Part shown: in pieces, positions 21,120 through 31,500 of the stretch | Layout: every line of letters begins with the position of its first letter | Position numbering within the stretch: the stretch's first letter is position 1 | From: Thermus sp. LT1-2-5 | GTDB lineage: Bacteria; Deinococcota; Deinococci; Deinococcales; Thermaceae | Direction of reading: 5' to 3' | Assembly (NCBI RefSeq): GCF_040363165.1 | Contig: NZ_BSRG01000001.1 | Span: forward strand, 248,001-312,000 | DNA length: 64,000 nt | Notes under the pieces: generated by a model | Database searches by the model: none | Seen by the model: only the letters and a program-made list of their open reading frames with translations | What the model was told of the DNA's origin: nothing | Translations under genes and position numbers: made by a program

Positions 21120-22853
21120 ATGACCGTGGAAAAGAAACTCTGGCAAAAAGGAGGCGGCTGGCTCTTGGAGGTTCCCGAGCGGGTCTACACCCCGGAGGAC
21201 TTCGACGAGAGCGTCAAGGAGATCGCCCGCACCACCCGTACCTTTGTGGAGAAGGAGGTGCTCCCTTTGCTGGAGCGGATGGAGCACGGGGAGCTGGAGC
21301 TCAACGTGCCCCTCATGCGCAAAGCGGGGGAGCTGGGCCTCTTGGCCATTGAAGTGCCCGAGGAGTACGGGGGGCTGGACCTGCCCAAGGTCATCTCCAC
21401 GGTGGTGGCGGAGGAGCTTTCCGGAAGCGGGGGCTTTTCCGTCACCTACGGGGCCCACACCTCCATCGGCACCCTGCCCATTGTTTACTTCGGCACGGAG
21501 GAGCAAAAGCAACGGTACCTGCCTAAGCTGGCTAGCGGGGAGTGGATCGCTGCGTACTGCCTCACGGAACCCGGTGCCGGCTCCGATGCCCTTTCCTCCA
21601 AGACTCGGGCTGTCCTAAGCGAAGACGGTAAGTACTACATCCTGAATGGGGTTAAGCAGTGGATTTCCAACGCTGGTTTTGCGAACCTCTTTACCGTCTT
21701 TGCCAAGGTGGACGGCGAGCACTTCACCGCCTTTTTGGTGGAGCGGGGCACCCCGGGCCTCTCCTTCGGTCCCGAAGAGAAGAAGATGGGCATTAAGGCC
21801 TCTAGTACCCGCCAGGTGATCCTGGAGGACGTGAGGGTGCCCGTGGAAAACGTCCTGGGCGAGGTGGGGAAGGGGCACAAGATCGCCTTCAATGTCCTCA
21901 ACGTAGGTCGCTACAAGCTCGGGGCGGGGGCCGTGGGTGGGGCCAAGCGGGCCTTGGAGCTTTCGGCCAAGTACGCTAAGGAACGGTACCAGTTCGGGCG
22001 GCCCATCGGCACTTTCGGCCTCATCCAGCAGAAGCTGGGGGAGATGGCAACCCGCATCTACGCGGCGGAAAGTGCTGTCTACCGCACCGTGGGCCTCATC
22101 GACGAGGCCCTTTTTGGCAAGAAGGGGGCCGAGGCGGTGATGGCCGGCATTGAGGAGTACGCCGTGGAGGCCAGCATCATCAAGGTGTTGGGCTCCGAGG
22201 TCTTGGACTACGTGGTGGACGAGGGGGTCCAGATCCACGGAGGCTACGGGTACTCCCAGGAATACCCCATTGAGCGGGCCTACCGCGACGCGCGCATCAA
22301 CCGCATCTTTGAGGGGACCAACGAGATCAACCGCCTCCTCATCCCCGGAATGCTCCTGAGGCGGGCCCTAAAGGGGCAGCTTCCCCTCTTCCAGGCGGCC
22401 ATGCAGCTCCAGAAGGAGCTTCTGGAGCCCACCTTCGAGGAGCCCGAGGACCTGGCCCTCCACCAGGTGACGAACCTTAAGAAGCTGGCCCTGATGGTAG
22501 CGGGCCTGGCCGCCCAGAAATACGGGCAAAAGGTGGAGGAGGAGCAGGAGGTCCTTGGGGCGGCGGCGGACATCCTCATCGACGCCTACGCTGCCGAAAG
22601 CGCCCTGCTCAGGGCCAGACGGCGTGGGGGCATTGCCGAGGCCATGGCGGCCCTCTACCTGGCCCAGGCCCTAGACCGGGCCCAGGCGGGGGCCCTTGCC
22701 GTCCTGCCCCGGCTGGTGGAAGGGGACGAGGCCCGGGTGGTCTACTCCGCCGCCCGCCGCCTCACCAAGCGGGACCCGGTGGACCTGGTGGCCTTGCGGC
22801 GGAAGGTGGCGGAGGCGGTCCTCGAGGCCGAGGGCTACCCCATCCCCCGCTAG
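21120..22853 (+). CDS. Acyl-CoA dehydrogenase with C-terminal extension
   Basis: A 577-residue flavoprotein for the first step of beta-oxidation. The usual ACAD core runs to about residue 410: CLTEPGAGSDAL, KQWISNAGFANLF, QIHGGYGYSQEYP and FEGTNEINRLL. The extra ~165 residues at the C-terminus are helical and resemble the tail of very-long-chain acyl-CoA dehydrogenases of Bacillus FadE type. It should pass electrons to the flavoprotein EtfAB encoded at 38391-40088. Last gene of the fad operon, followed by a strong terminator. Confidence 0.93.
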   Translation: MTVEKKLWQKGGGWLLEVPERVYTPEDFDESVKEIARTTRTFVEKEVLPLLERMEHGELELNVPLMRKAGELGLLAIEVPEEYGGLDLPKVISTVVAEELSGSGGFSVTYGAHTSIGTLPIVYFGTEEQKQRYLPKLASGEWIAAYCLTEPGAGSDALSSKTRAVLSEDGKYYILNGVKQWISNAGFANLFTVFAKVDGEHFTAFLVERGTPGLSFGPEEKKMGIKASSTRQVILEDVRVPVENVLGEVGKGHKIAFNVLNVGRYKLGAGAVGGAKRALELSAKYAKERYQFGRPIGTFGLIQQKLGEMATRIYAAESAVYRTVGLIDEALFGKKGAEAVMAGIEEYAVEASIIKVLGSEVLDYVVDEGVQIHGGYGYSQEYPIERAYRDARINRIFEGTNEINRLLIPGMLLRRALKGQLPLFQAAMQLQKELLEPTFEEPEDLALHQVTNLKKLALMVAGLAAQKYGQKVEEEQEVLGAAADILIDAYAAESALLRARRRGGIAEAMAALYLAQALDRAQAGALAVLPRLVEGDEARVVYSAARRLTKRDPVDLVALRRKVAEAVLEAEGYPIPR

Positions 22854-22867
22854 CGCCCAGGGCGTTT

Positions 22868-22895
22868 GGCCCCCGGGGTGTCCCGGGGGCCTTTT
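22868..22895. terminator. Intrinsic terminator between the fad operon and cysS
   Basis: A perfect ten-base-pair stem GGCCCCCGGG / CCCGGGGGCC with a GTGT loop is followed by TTTT on the plus strand. It ends at the cysS stop codon. On the minus strand the hairpin also follows cysS immediately but lacks a clear T run. Confidence 0.85.
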
Positions 22896-24339
22896 AGCTC
22901 AGTTCAAGCCGCCACTTGGGACCCTCCTTGGTGTCCTCCACCACGACCCCGAGGGTCTTCAAGCGCTCGCGAATGCGGTCGCTTGTGGCGTAGTCCCTGG
23001 CCTTCCTGGCCTCTTCCCGAAGCTCCAAGAGGAGGGCGATGAGGCCTTCCAAAAGGGGCCCGGAAAGCCTGTCCTCCAAGACCCTCGAGGGGAAAAGCCC
23101 CAGGATGCCCTCCCCCAGGGTGTGGAAGAGGGCCTCGGCCCGGGCCAAACTATCCCCTTTCGCCTCGGGCAGGAGGCGGTTGAGCTCGGGTAGGAAGGTG
23201 AACAGGGCAGCCAGGGCCTCGGGGGTGGAAAGGTCGTCCTCCAAGGCGGCAAAGAAGGCCTTTTCCAGGGCGTCCAGGGCCCGCTCCAGCTCGGGGGTGG
23301 TGCCGCTTTGGGCGGTGTTCCGCCTTTGGCGTACCTCGCGGTAAGCCTGTAGGAGGCGGGTGTAGCCGCGCTTGGCGCTTTCCAGACCCTCCCAGGTGAA
23401 GTCCATGGGGCTGCGGTAGTGGGTCTGGAGGAGGTAGAAGCGGAGGGCCATGGGCTCGTGGGCCTTCAGGAGGTCGTGGAGGAGGACCAGGTTCCCCGTG
23501 CTCTTGGCCATCTTTTCCCCCTCGAGGAGGACGTGGTTGTGGTGCATCCAGTGCCGGGCGAAGCGGTAGCCCGCCGCCTCCGCCTGGGCGATCTCGCACT
23601 CGTGGTGGGGGAACTGCAGGTCAATCCCCCCCGCATGGATGTCGAACCCTTCCCCCAGGTACTTGAGGCTCATGGCGGTGCACTCGATGTGCCAGCCTGG
23701 ATAGCCCTCCCCCCAGGGGCTTTTCCAGCGCATGAGGTGCCCGGGCTCCGCCCGCTTCCAGAGGGCGAAGTCCAAGGGGTCTTCCTTCTCCTCCCGCACC
23801 TCCACCCGGGCCCCCGCCCGTAGCTCCTCCAGGCGCTTGCCCGAAAGCTTCCCGTACTCGGGGAAGGCCCGCACGCGGAAGTAAACGCTTCCGTTTCGCT
23901 CGTAGGCGTACCCCAGCTTTAGGAGCCGCTCCGTGAGCTCGATCTGCTCGGGGATGTGGCCGCTGGCTCGAGGGGCGATGGAGGGGCGGAGGACGTTCAG
24001 GGCCTGGATGGCGTCAAAGTAGCTCCACATGTACTTTTCCGCCACCTCCATGGGTTCCAGTTGCTCCAACTTGGCCCGCTTGGCGATCTTGTCCTCCCCC
24101 TGGTCGGCGTCGTCCGTGAGGTGGCCCACGTCGGTGATGTTGGAAACGAAGCGCACCTTGTACCCCTGGTGCAGGAGGTAGCGCCGGAGGACGTCGTAGA
24201 CCACCGGCCCCCGGGCGTGGCCCAGGTGGGGGTCGGAGTAGACGGTGGGGCCGCAGACGTAGATGCCCACATGCCCTGGCGTGGCCGGTTCAAAGGGCAC
24301 CTTCTGCCGCCTTAGCGTATCGTAGAGGACAAGGCCCAT
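22894..24339 (-). CDS. cysS: Cysteinyl-tRNA synthetase
   Basis: A 481-residue class I synthetase. Zinc-site Cys and nucleotide-binding HLGHAR are in [17 protein letters not shown]; the rest of the zinc site is around WHIECTAM and [16 protein letters not shown]. The KMAKSTGN loop replaces KMSKSLGN. The start is ATG 24339, giving MGLVLYDTL; the 144 codons of open frame before it are shadow of hslO. A TATAAT box seven bases upstream suggests a leaderless mRNA. Confidence 0.95.
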   Translation of the reverse strand: MGLVLYDTLRRQKVPFEPATPGHVGIYVCGPTVYSDPHLGHARGPVVYDVLRRYLLHQGYKVRFVSNITDVGHLTDDADQGEDKIAKRAKLEQLEPMEVAEKYMWSYFDAIQALNVLRPSIAPRASGHIPEQIELTERLLKLGYAYERNGSVYFRVRAFPEYGKLSGKRLEELRAGARVEVREEKEDPLDFALWKRAEPGHLMRWKSPWGEGYPGWHIECTAMSLKYLGEGFDIHAGGIDLQFPHHECEIAQAEAAGYRFARHWMHHNHVLLEGEKMAKSTGNLVLLHDLLKAHEPMALRFYLLQTHYRSPMDFTWEGLESAKRGYTRLLQAYREVRQRRNTAQSGTTPELERALDALEKAFFAALEDDLSTPEALAALFTFLPELNRLLPEAKGDSLARAEALFHTLGEGILGLFPSRVLEDRLSGPLLEGLIALLLELREEARKARDYATSDRIRERLKTLGVVVEDTKEGPKWRLELS

Positions 24340-24346
24340 AGGGACG

Positions 24347-24368
24347 ATTATAGGCTTCGTGGCATAAT
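24347..24368. promoter_or_regulatory. Divergent -10 boxes between cysS and hslO
   Basis: TATAAT on the minus strand (24347-24352) lies seven bases before the cysS ATG. CATAAT on the plus strand (24363-24368) lies eight bases before the hslO ATG. Both spacings fit leaderless transcripts. The whole gap is 37 bases. Confidence 0.55.
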
Positions 24369-24376
24369 GGCGGGGT

Positions 24377-25399
24377 ATGGGAAGGATCCTTCGGGGCCTA
24401 GCGGGGGAGGGTAACCTTAGGGTGGTGGCGGCGGAAACGGGGGATATCGTGGAGGAAGCCCGGCGCCGCCACGGCCTTTCCCCCACGGCCACCGCCGCCT
24501 TGGGCCGGGCCATGACCGGAGCCCTCCTCTTGGCCCAGCTCCTCCTCAAGACCCCCAAGGAGCGGATCACCTTGCGCATGGAGGGGACGGGCCCCTTGGG
24601 GGGCTTGGTGGTGGAGGCGGACGCCTTGGGGAACGTGCGAGGGTACGTGCAAAACCCCAAGGCGGAGGTGCCCTTGCGGGAAGACGGCAAGCTCAACGTG
24701 GGCGAGCTTCTGGGGGCCGGGGTCTTGCGGGTGGACCGGAGTCTGCCCAGCGGGGAGGTGTACACCAGCACCGTGCCCCTGGTTTCCGGGGAGATCGCCG
24801 AGGACCTGGCCCACTACCTTTGGCAGTCCGAGCAGGTGCCCTCCGCCATCCTCCTGGGCGTCCGGGTCAAGGGGGAGGGGGAGGTGGAGGTGGCGGGGGG
24901 GGTGGCGGTCCAGGTGATGCCCGGGGCTTCGGAAGAGGTGCTGGGGCGCCTCGAGGCTAACCTTAAGGGGATTCCCGGCATCACCCCCCTGCTCAGGGAA
25001 AAAGGCCTGGAGGGGGCTTTGGAGGACCTCCTGGCCGGCCTCGGCTTCGCCCGCACCGACCTCAGGGCCTTGGGCTACGCGGCCAACGAGATCCCGGCCC
25101 GTTTCCGCTGCCGCTGCAACCGGGAAAAGGCCTTGGAGGCCCTGGTCTTCTTCACCCCCGAGGAGCGGGAGGAGATGATCGTCAAGGACGGGGGGGCGGA
25201 GGTGGTCTGCCACTGGTGCGGGGAGGTCTACCGCTTCTCCCCCGAGGAGATCCGCACCCTGGTGGCGGAGGTGCGCTGCCCCGACTGTGGGGCGCTTTGG
25301 CTTTACCCCAAGGCGGACGGAACGGTCTTCCGCATAGAGGGGGACACCTGCCGTTGCGGGCGGAAGGTGGAGCTCCCGGTGGGGCGGGCCCAGGCCTAG
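24377..25399 (+). CDS. hslO: Hsp33 redox chaperone with extra C-terminal cysteine set
   Basis: A 340-residue Hsp33, about 45 residues longer than usual. The chaperone core (residues 1-230) is normal. The redox switch has CRC (Cys245, Cys247) and CHWC (Cys278, Cys281), the four zinc ligands that form disulfides on oxidation. A further CPDC (301, 304) and CRC (325, 327) follow in an added tail. Hsp33 holds unfolding proteins during combined heat and oxidative stress, which suits a thermophile. The extra set may bind a second zinc; that is inference. Confidence 0.92.
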   Translation: MGRILRGLAGEGNLRVVAAETGDIVEEARRRHGLSPTATAALGRAMTGALLLAQLLLKTPKERITLRMEGTGPLGGLVVEADALGNVRGYVQNPKAEVPLREDGKLNVGELLGAGVLRVDRSLPSGEVYTSTVPLVSGEIAEDLAHYLWQSEQVPSAILLGVRVKGEGEVEVAGGVAVQVMPGASEEVLGRLEANLKGIPGITPLLREKGLEGALEDLLAGLGFARTDLRALGYAANEIPARFRCRCNREKALEALVFFTPEEREEMIVKDGGAEVVCHWCGEVYRFSPEEIRTLVAEVRCPDCGALWLYPKADGTVFRIEGDTCRCGRKVELPVGRAQA

Positions 25400-25416
25400 T
25401 GGGGTAAGCTTTAGGC

Positions 25417-25830
25417 ATGTTCAGGACCATCCTCCTGGCCTACGACGGCTCGGAGCACGCCAAGCGGGCGGCAAGGGTGGCCAAGGCCGAGGCGGAGGCC
25501 CACGGGGCGAGGCTTCTCGTGGTCCACGCCTACGAGCCGGTACCCGACTACCTGGGCGAGCCCTTCTTTGAGGAGGCGCTCAAGCGCCGCTTGGAGCGGG
25601 CAGAAAAGGTCTTGGCCGAGGCGGTGGCCCTCACCGGGGTGCCGCGGGAGGATGCCCTGCTCCTGGAAGGGGAGCCCGCTTCCGCCATCCTCCAGGCGGC
25701 CTTGGGGGAAAAGGCGGACCTGATCGTCATGGGCACCCGGGGGCTTGGCGCCTTAGGGAGCCTCTTTTTGGGGAGCCAAAGCCAAAAGGTGGTGGCCGAG
25801 GCTCCCTGCCCCGTGCTCTTGGTGCGCTAG
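25417..25830 (+). CDS. Universal stress protein (UspA family)
   Basis: A 137-residue single-domain Usp. It has the N-terminal LLAYDGSEHAKRA and the ATP-binding pattern G-x2-G-x9-G(S) in GTRGLGALGSLFLGSQSQK, so it is of the nucleotide-binding type. It lies 17 bases after hslO and 9 bases before the sulfhydrylase gene, so a stress-linked transcript with Hsp33 is likely. Confidence 0.9.
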   Translation: MFRTILLAYDGSEHAKRAARVAKAEAEAHGARLLVVHAYEPVPDYLGEPFFEEALKRRLERAEKVLAEAVALTGVPREDALLLEGEPASAILQAALGEKADLIVMGTRGLGALGSLFLGSQSQKVVAEAPCPVLLVR

Positions 25831-27078
<1,248 letters not shown>

Positions 27079-27113
27079 GGGGGCCGGTCCCCGCGGTGGG
27101 GGCCAAGCCCCCC

Positions 27114-28340
27114 TCAGACCACCCAAACCCCCCGCCGCATAAGGGGGATGCGGGTGCCGTCCTGGTAAAGCCCGTCCACGTCCACCTCCTCCGAGCCGAT
27201 CATCCAGTCTATGTGGACCAGGCTCTCGTTGCCGCCCCGCTGGCGGAAGGCTTCCCCTGAGGGGCGGCCCTCGAGGGTTTCCGCATACGCCTGGCCGAAG
27301 GCGATGTGGCTGGCGGCGTTCTCGTCAAAGAGGGTATCGAAGAAAACGAGGCCCGTTTTGGCGATGGGGTTGTCGGCGGAAACCAGGGCCACCTCCCCTA
27401 GCCGCCGGGCTCCCTCGTCGGTGGAAAGCACCCTTAGGAGCACCTCCTCGCCCGTCTTTGCCCCCACCTCCACCGCCACACCTCTCTCGAACCGGGCCCA
27501 GATGCCCTCCACCAAGGTGCCCCCCAGGGCCAGGGGCCGGCTTGCCCGCACCACCCCTTCCACCCGCTCCCGGTGGGGCGCGGTGAAGACTTCCTCCGTG
27601 GGCAGGTTGGGGTTGCAAAGCCGCCCCTGTTTCGTGGGCGTGGCCCCGCCCTGCCAGAGGTGCCCTTCCGCCAGGCCCACCACCAGGTCGGTGCCGGGGC
27701 CTTGGAAGTGAAGGGCATGGAAGCGGCGGGCGTTCAGGTAGGCCACCTTCTCGTGCAGGAAGCGGTTGTGGGCCTCCCAGGCGGCGATGGGGTCCTCCTG
27801 GTCCACCCGTGTGGCCTGGAAGATGGCCTGCCAAAGCCGCTTGACGGCCTCCACCTCGGGGAGCTCTGGGAAGACCGCCTTGGCCCACCCCGGGTGGGCG
27901 AAGGGGACGATGGTCCAGTTGGTGACGAACTCGGTGATGGCTTCCAAGGCCGGCTTGTAGGCCCGGGCATTGGCCTGCTGCGCCCGGCCCACCCGCTCGG
28001 GGGGAAGGCCTTCTAGAGCCTTGGGGTCATTGCCGGAAACGGCAAGCCGCGCCGCCCCTTCCCGGAAGGCCTTGGCCATGCCCTCGTAAAGCCAGGCGGG
28101 GGCCTTGTCCAAGCCCTCTTCCGGGGCCAGGGAAAGGCGCTTGCGGGAAAGGGCGTTGTCCCCATAAAGCACGGTGAAGAGGCTTGCCCCCTCCCGGTAG
28201 GCCTTTTCCGCCAGGAGGCGGACGAAGTCTAACGCCTCGATGGGGGCGGTGGCGATGACCTCCTGCCCCTTTTCCAGGTTGAGGCCCACGCGGATGGCGA
28301 GCTCGGCTAGCTTCTCCAGGGGTTCCCTAAAGGCGTCCAC
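27114..28340 (-). CDS. Aminopeptidase T (M29 metallopeptidase)
   Basis: A 408-residue M29 peptidase, the length of Thermus aminopeptidase T. It removes N-terminal residues from peptides with two divalent metals. Metal-site and core motifs include VEGIWARFERG, EVALVSADNPIA, FDTLFDENAASHIAFGQAY and NESLVHIDWMIG. The start is GTG 28340 (VDAFREPLEKL), after a G-rich site; the open frame before it has no peptidase character. It follows a 46-codon membrane ORF by 32 bases and converges on the sulfhydrylase gene. Confidence 0.92.
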   Translation of the reverse strand: MDAFREPLEKLAELAIRVGLNLEKGQEVIATAPIEALDFVRLLAEKAYREGASLFTVLYGDNALSRKRLSLAPEEGLDKAPAWLYEGMAKAFREGAARLAVSGNDPKALEGLPPERVGRAQQANARAYKPALEAITEFVTNWTIVPFAHPGWAKAVFPELPEVEAVKRLWQAIFQATRVDQEDPIAAWEAHNRFLHEKVAYLNARRFHALHFQGPGTDLVVGLAEGHLWQGGATPTKQGRLCNPNLPTEEVFTAPHRERVEGVVRASRPLALGGTLVEGIWARFERGVAVEVGAKTGEEVLLRVLSTDEGARRLGEVALVSADNPIAKTGLVFFDTLFDENAASHIAFGQAYAETLEGRPSGEAFRQRGGNESLVHIDWMIGSEEVDVDGLYQDGTRIPLMRRGVWVV

Positions 28341-28372
28341 GCCCCCAAGTCTTTCCCCCCAAAGGCCTCCCG

Positions 28373-28513
28373 TCAAGCCCGGGGGCAGGCCCGGGGCCGG
28401 CCGAGGAGGAGGGCCAGGCCCGCCAGGAGCAAGAGGAAGGGGCGGATGTCGGGAAGGGCGAAGGCGAGGAGGAGCAGGACCAGGGCCAGGAGGTAGCGCA
28501 CCCAAGCGGCCAT
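28373..28513 (-). CDS. Small two-segment membrane protein (46 aa)
   Basis: ATG 28513 to TGA 28373 encodes 46 residues beginning MAAWVRYLLALVLLL. Two hydrophobic segments (about residues 6-20 and 25-38) are joined by a short PDIRP turn and followed by a basic tail. A TAAGAT -10 box six bases before the ATG gives the same spacing as other leaderless genes here. It lies on the same strand as aminopeptidase T and may be co-transcribed. Function unknown; small size makes coding status provisional. Confidence 0.5.
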   Translation of the reverse strand: MAAWVRYLLALVLLLLAFALPDIRPFLLLLAGLALLLGRPRACPRA

Positions 28514-28519
28514 ACTCCC

Positions 28520-28525
28520 ATCTTA
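28520..28525 (-). promoter_or_regulatory. -10 box for the 46-aa ORF and aminopeptidase T
   Basis: The minus strand reads TAAGAT, ending six bases before ATG 28513. There is no recognisable -35 at 16-18 bases. Confidence 0.4.
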
Positions 28526-28589
28526 CCTTCGTGGACCTGGGACATTCCTCACCCCTCCTTGGGGCTAAGGTGGAAGCGAGGTGAAGCCT

Positions 28590-31500
28590 ATGCGTCCCAT
28601 TACCGTGGACGGGAACGAGGCGGTAGCCCGGGTGGCCTACCGCCTTTCCGAGGTCATCGCCATCTACCCCATCACCCCCTCGAGCCCCATGGCCGAACTT
28701 TCCGACGAGTGGGCGGCCAGGGGGGAGCCCAACCTCTTCGGCCTGGTGCCCAAGGTGGTGGAGATGCAGTCCGAAGGGGGGGCGGCGGGGGCCTTGCACG
28801 GGGCCTTGCAGGAGGGCGCCTTGGCCACCACCTTCACCGCAAGCCAAGGCTTGCTCCTCATGATCCCCGACATGTACAAGATCGCCGGGCAGGCCCTGCC
28901 CGGGGTGATCCACGTGGCCGCTCGAGCCCTGGCCACCCACGCCCTTTCCATCTTCGGCGACCACCAGGACCTCTACGCCGTGCGCTCCACCGGCTTTGGC
29001 ATCTTGGTTTCCGACTCGGTGCAGGCGGCGCAGGACCTGGCGGCCATCGCCCACGTGGCGGCCCTTCAGGCCAGCCTTCCCGTCCTCCATGCCATGGACG
29101 GCTTCCGCACCTCCCACGAGGTGCAGAAGATCCAACCCCTTTCCGATAAGGAGCTAAAGGAACTGTTCCCCTTTGCCGCCTTGGATGCCTTCCGCAGGCG
29201 GGCCCTCACCCCTGAGGCCCCGGTGATCCGGGGCACGGCGCAAAACCCGGACCATTACTTTCAAAACCGCGAGGCCATCAACCCCTACTACCAGCGCTTC
29301 CCCCAGGTGGTGAAGGAGGCCATGGACCGCTTCGCCCGGGTGACGGGGCGGCGCTACGCCCCTTACGAGTACTTCGGCCACCCCGAAGCGGAGCGGGTGG
29401 TGGTGGTCATGGGCTCCGCTTCCTTGGCGGTGGAGGAGGCGGTGGAGTACCTCCTCAAGCGGGGCGAGAAGGTGGGCATGGTGCGGGTCCGCCTCTACCG
29501 CCCCTTCCACCTGGAGGACTTCCTGGCGGCCTTCCCCAAAAGCGTGCGCCGGGTGGCGGTTTTGGACCGGGGCAAGGAGCCTGGGGCGGTGGGGGAGCCC
29601 CTCTTCCAGGAGGTGGCGGCGGCCTTCGCCCTGAAAGGCGGGGAGGTCCCCCTCTTGGTGGGCGGGCGCTATGGGCTTTCCTCCAAGGAGTTCACCCCCG
29701 CCATGGCCCTGGGGCTTTACGAGGCGCTAAAAGGGGAAAGGCCCCGCCACGGCTTTACCCTCGGTATTCAGGACGACGTGTCCCACACCAGCCTCCCGTA
29801 TCCCGAGGTGGACTTCGAAGACCCGGCCTCGGTGCGGGCGGTCTTCTTCGCCTTGGGGGCGGACGGGACGGTTTCCGCCAACAAGAACACCATCAAGATC
29901 ATCGGGGAGGAAACGCCCCTTTACGCTCAAGGCTACTTCGTCTACGACTCTAAAAAGTCCGGCTCCCGCACCATCAGCCACCTGCGCTTTGGCCCCAACC
30001 CCTTGAACAAGCCCTACCTCATCCGGAGGGCCAACTTCGTGGGCATCCACCAGTGGGGATTTTTGGAGCGGTTCCCCATGCTGGAGGTGGCGGAGGAAAA
30101 CGCCACCGTTCTCCTCAATAGCCCCTACCCCAAGGAAGAGGTCTGGGACCACTTGCCCAGGCCCGTGCAGGAGGAGATCCTGCGCAAGAACCTCAAGGTC
30201 TACGTGGTGAACGCCTACGAGCTTGCCCGCAAGGTGGGGCTTCCGGGCCGCATCAATGTCCTCATGCAGGCGGCCTTCTTCAAGCTCTCCGGGGTCTTGC
30301 CCGAGGAGGATGCCAAGGCCCGTATCAAAAAGGCCATAGAAAAGACCTATGGCAAGCGGGGGAGAAGCGTCTTGGAGAAGAACTTTCAAGCGGTGGAGCT
30401 GGGCTTCCAGGCGGTGGAGCCCCTCCCCATTCCCGGGCGCATCACCTCGGAAAAGGGCCTGGTATCCCCGATGGTGGGGGACCCCCCTCCTTTCGTCAAG
30501 GAGGTCCTGGGCCCCATCGCCTTAGGCCTAGGGGATACCCTGCCCGTTTCCGCCTTCCCCATAGACGGCACCTACCCCACGGGCACCGCCCGCTACGAGA
30601 AGCGGGGCATCGCCGAGTTCGTGCCCACCTGGGACCCCGAGGTATGCGTGCAGTGCGGGAAGTGCGTCTTGGTCTGTCCCCATGCCGTGGTGCGGGCCAA
30701 GGTGGTGCCGGAGGAGGCTTTGGTGGGTGCCCCGGAAGGCTTTCCCCACCGCAAGGCCATGTGGAAGGAGCTTTCTGGGGAGTTTGTCCTGGCCATAAGC
30801 CCCGACGACTGCACGGGGTGCTCCTTGTGCGTGGAGGTCTGCCCGGCCAAGGACAAGCGCAACCCAAGCCGGAAGGCCTTGAACCTGGCGCCCCGCCTCG
30901 AGGTCCGGGAGGCCATGAACCGGCACTGGGACTTCTTTTTGGCCCTACCGGAAACGCCCCGTGCTGGCCTTAAGCTCCACACCGTTAAGGACGTGCAGCT
31001 CCTGGAGCCCCTCTTTGAGTTCCCCGGGGCCTGCGCCGGGTGCGGGGAAACCCCGTACCTTAGGCTCCTCTCCCAGCTCTTTGGCGACCGCCTCATCGTG
31101 GCCAACGCCACGGGGTGTAGCTCCATCTACGGCGGCAACCTACCCACCACGCCTTGGAGCAAGAACAAGGAAGGCCGGGGCCCCGCCTGGGCCAACTCCC
31201 TCTTTGAGGACAACGCTGAGTTCGGCCTAGGCATGCGCCTGGCCCTGGACAAGAAGGCGGAGCACGCCAAAAAGCTCCTTCCCGAGTTCCGTGGGGTGCT
31301 GGGGGAGGACCTGGTGGCGCGGCTTCTTGCCGAGGTGGGCCCGGAAGGCGTAGCGGAGCGGCGGAAGGATGTGGCCCTGTTGCGGGAGCGGCTTCAGGGG
31401 CTGGATGACCCAAGGGCGAGGGACCTCCTGGCGGTAGCCGATGCCCTCATCCCTCACTCGGTCTGGATCGTGGGCGGGGACGGGTGGGCTTATGACATCG

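Noticed and set aside
24340-24771. 144-codon N-terminal extension of the cysS frame
   Set aside because: It is antisense to hslO and has no synthetase character. The family start MGLVLYDTL and a -10 box fix the start at 24339.
27079-27113. G/C-rich inverted repeat between the sulfhydrylase and aminopeptidase genes
   Set aside because: A short GGGGC/GCCCC stem can form, but there is no T run on either strand, and such stems arise by chance at this G+C.
28341-29135. 265-codon extension of the aminopeptidase T frame
   Set aside because: It is low-complexity shadow of nifJ and the 46-aa ORF. The peptidase starts at GTG 28340 and then has the known family length.
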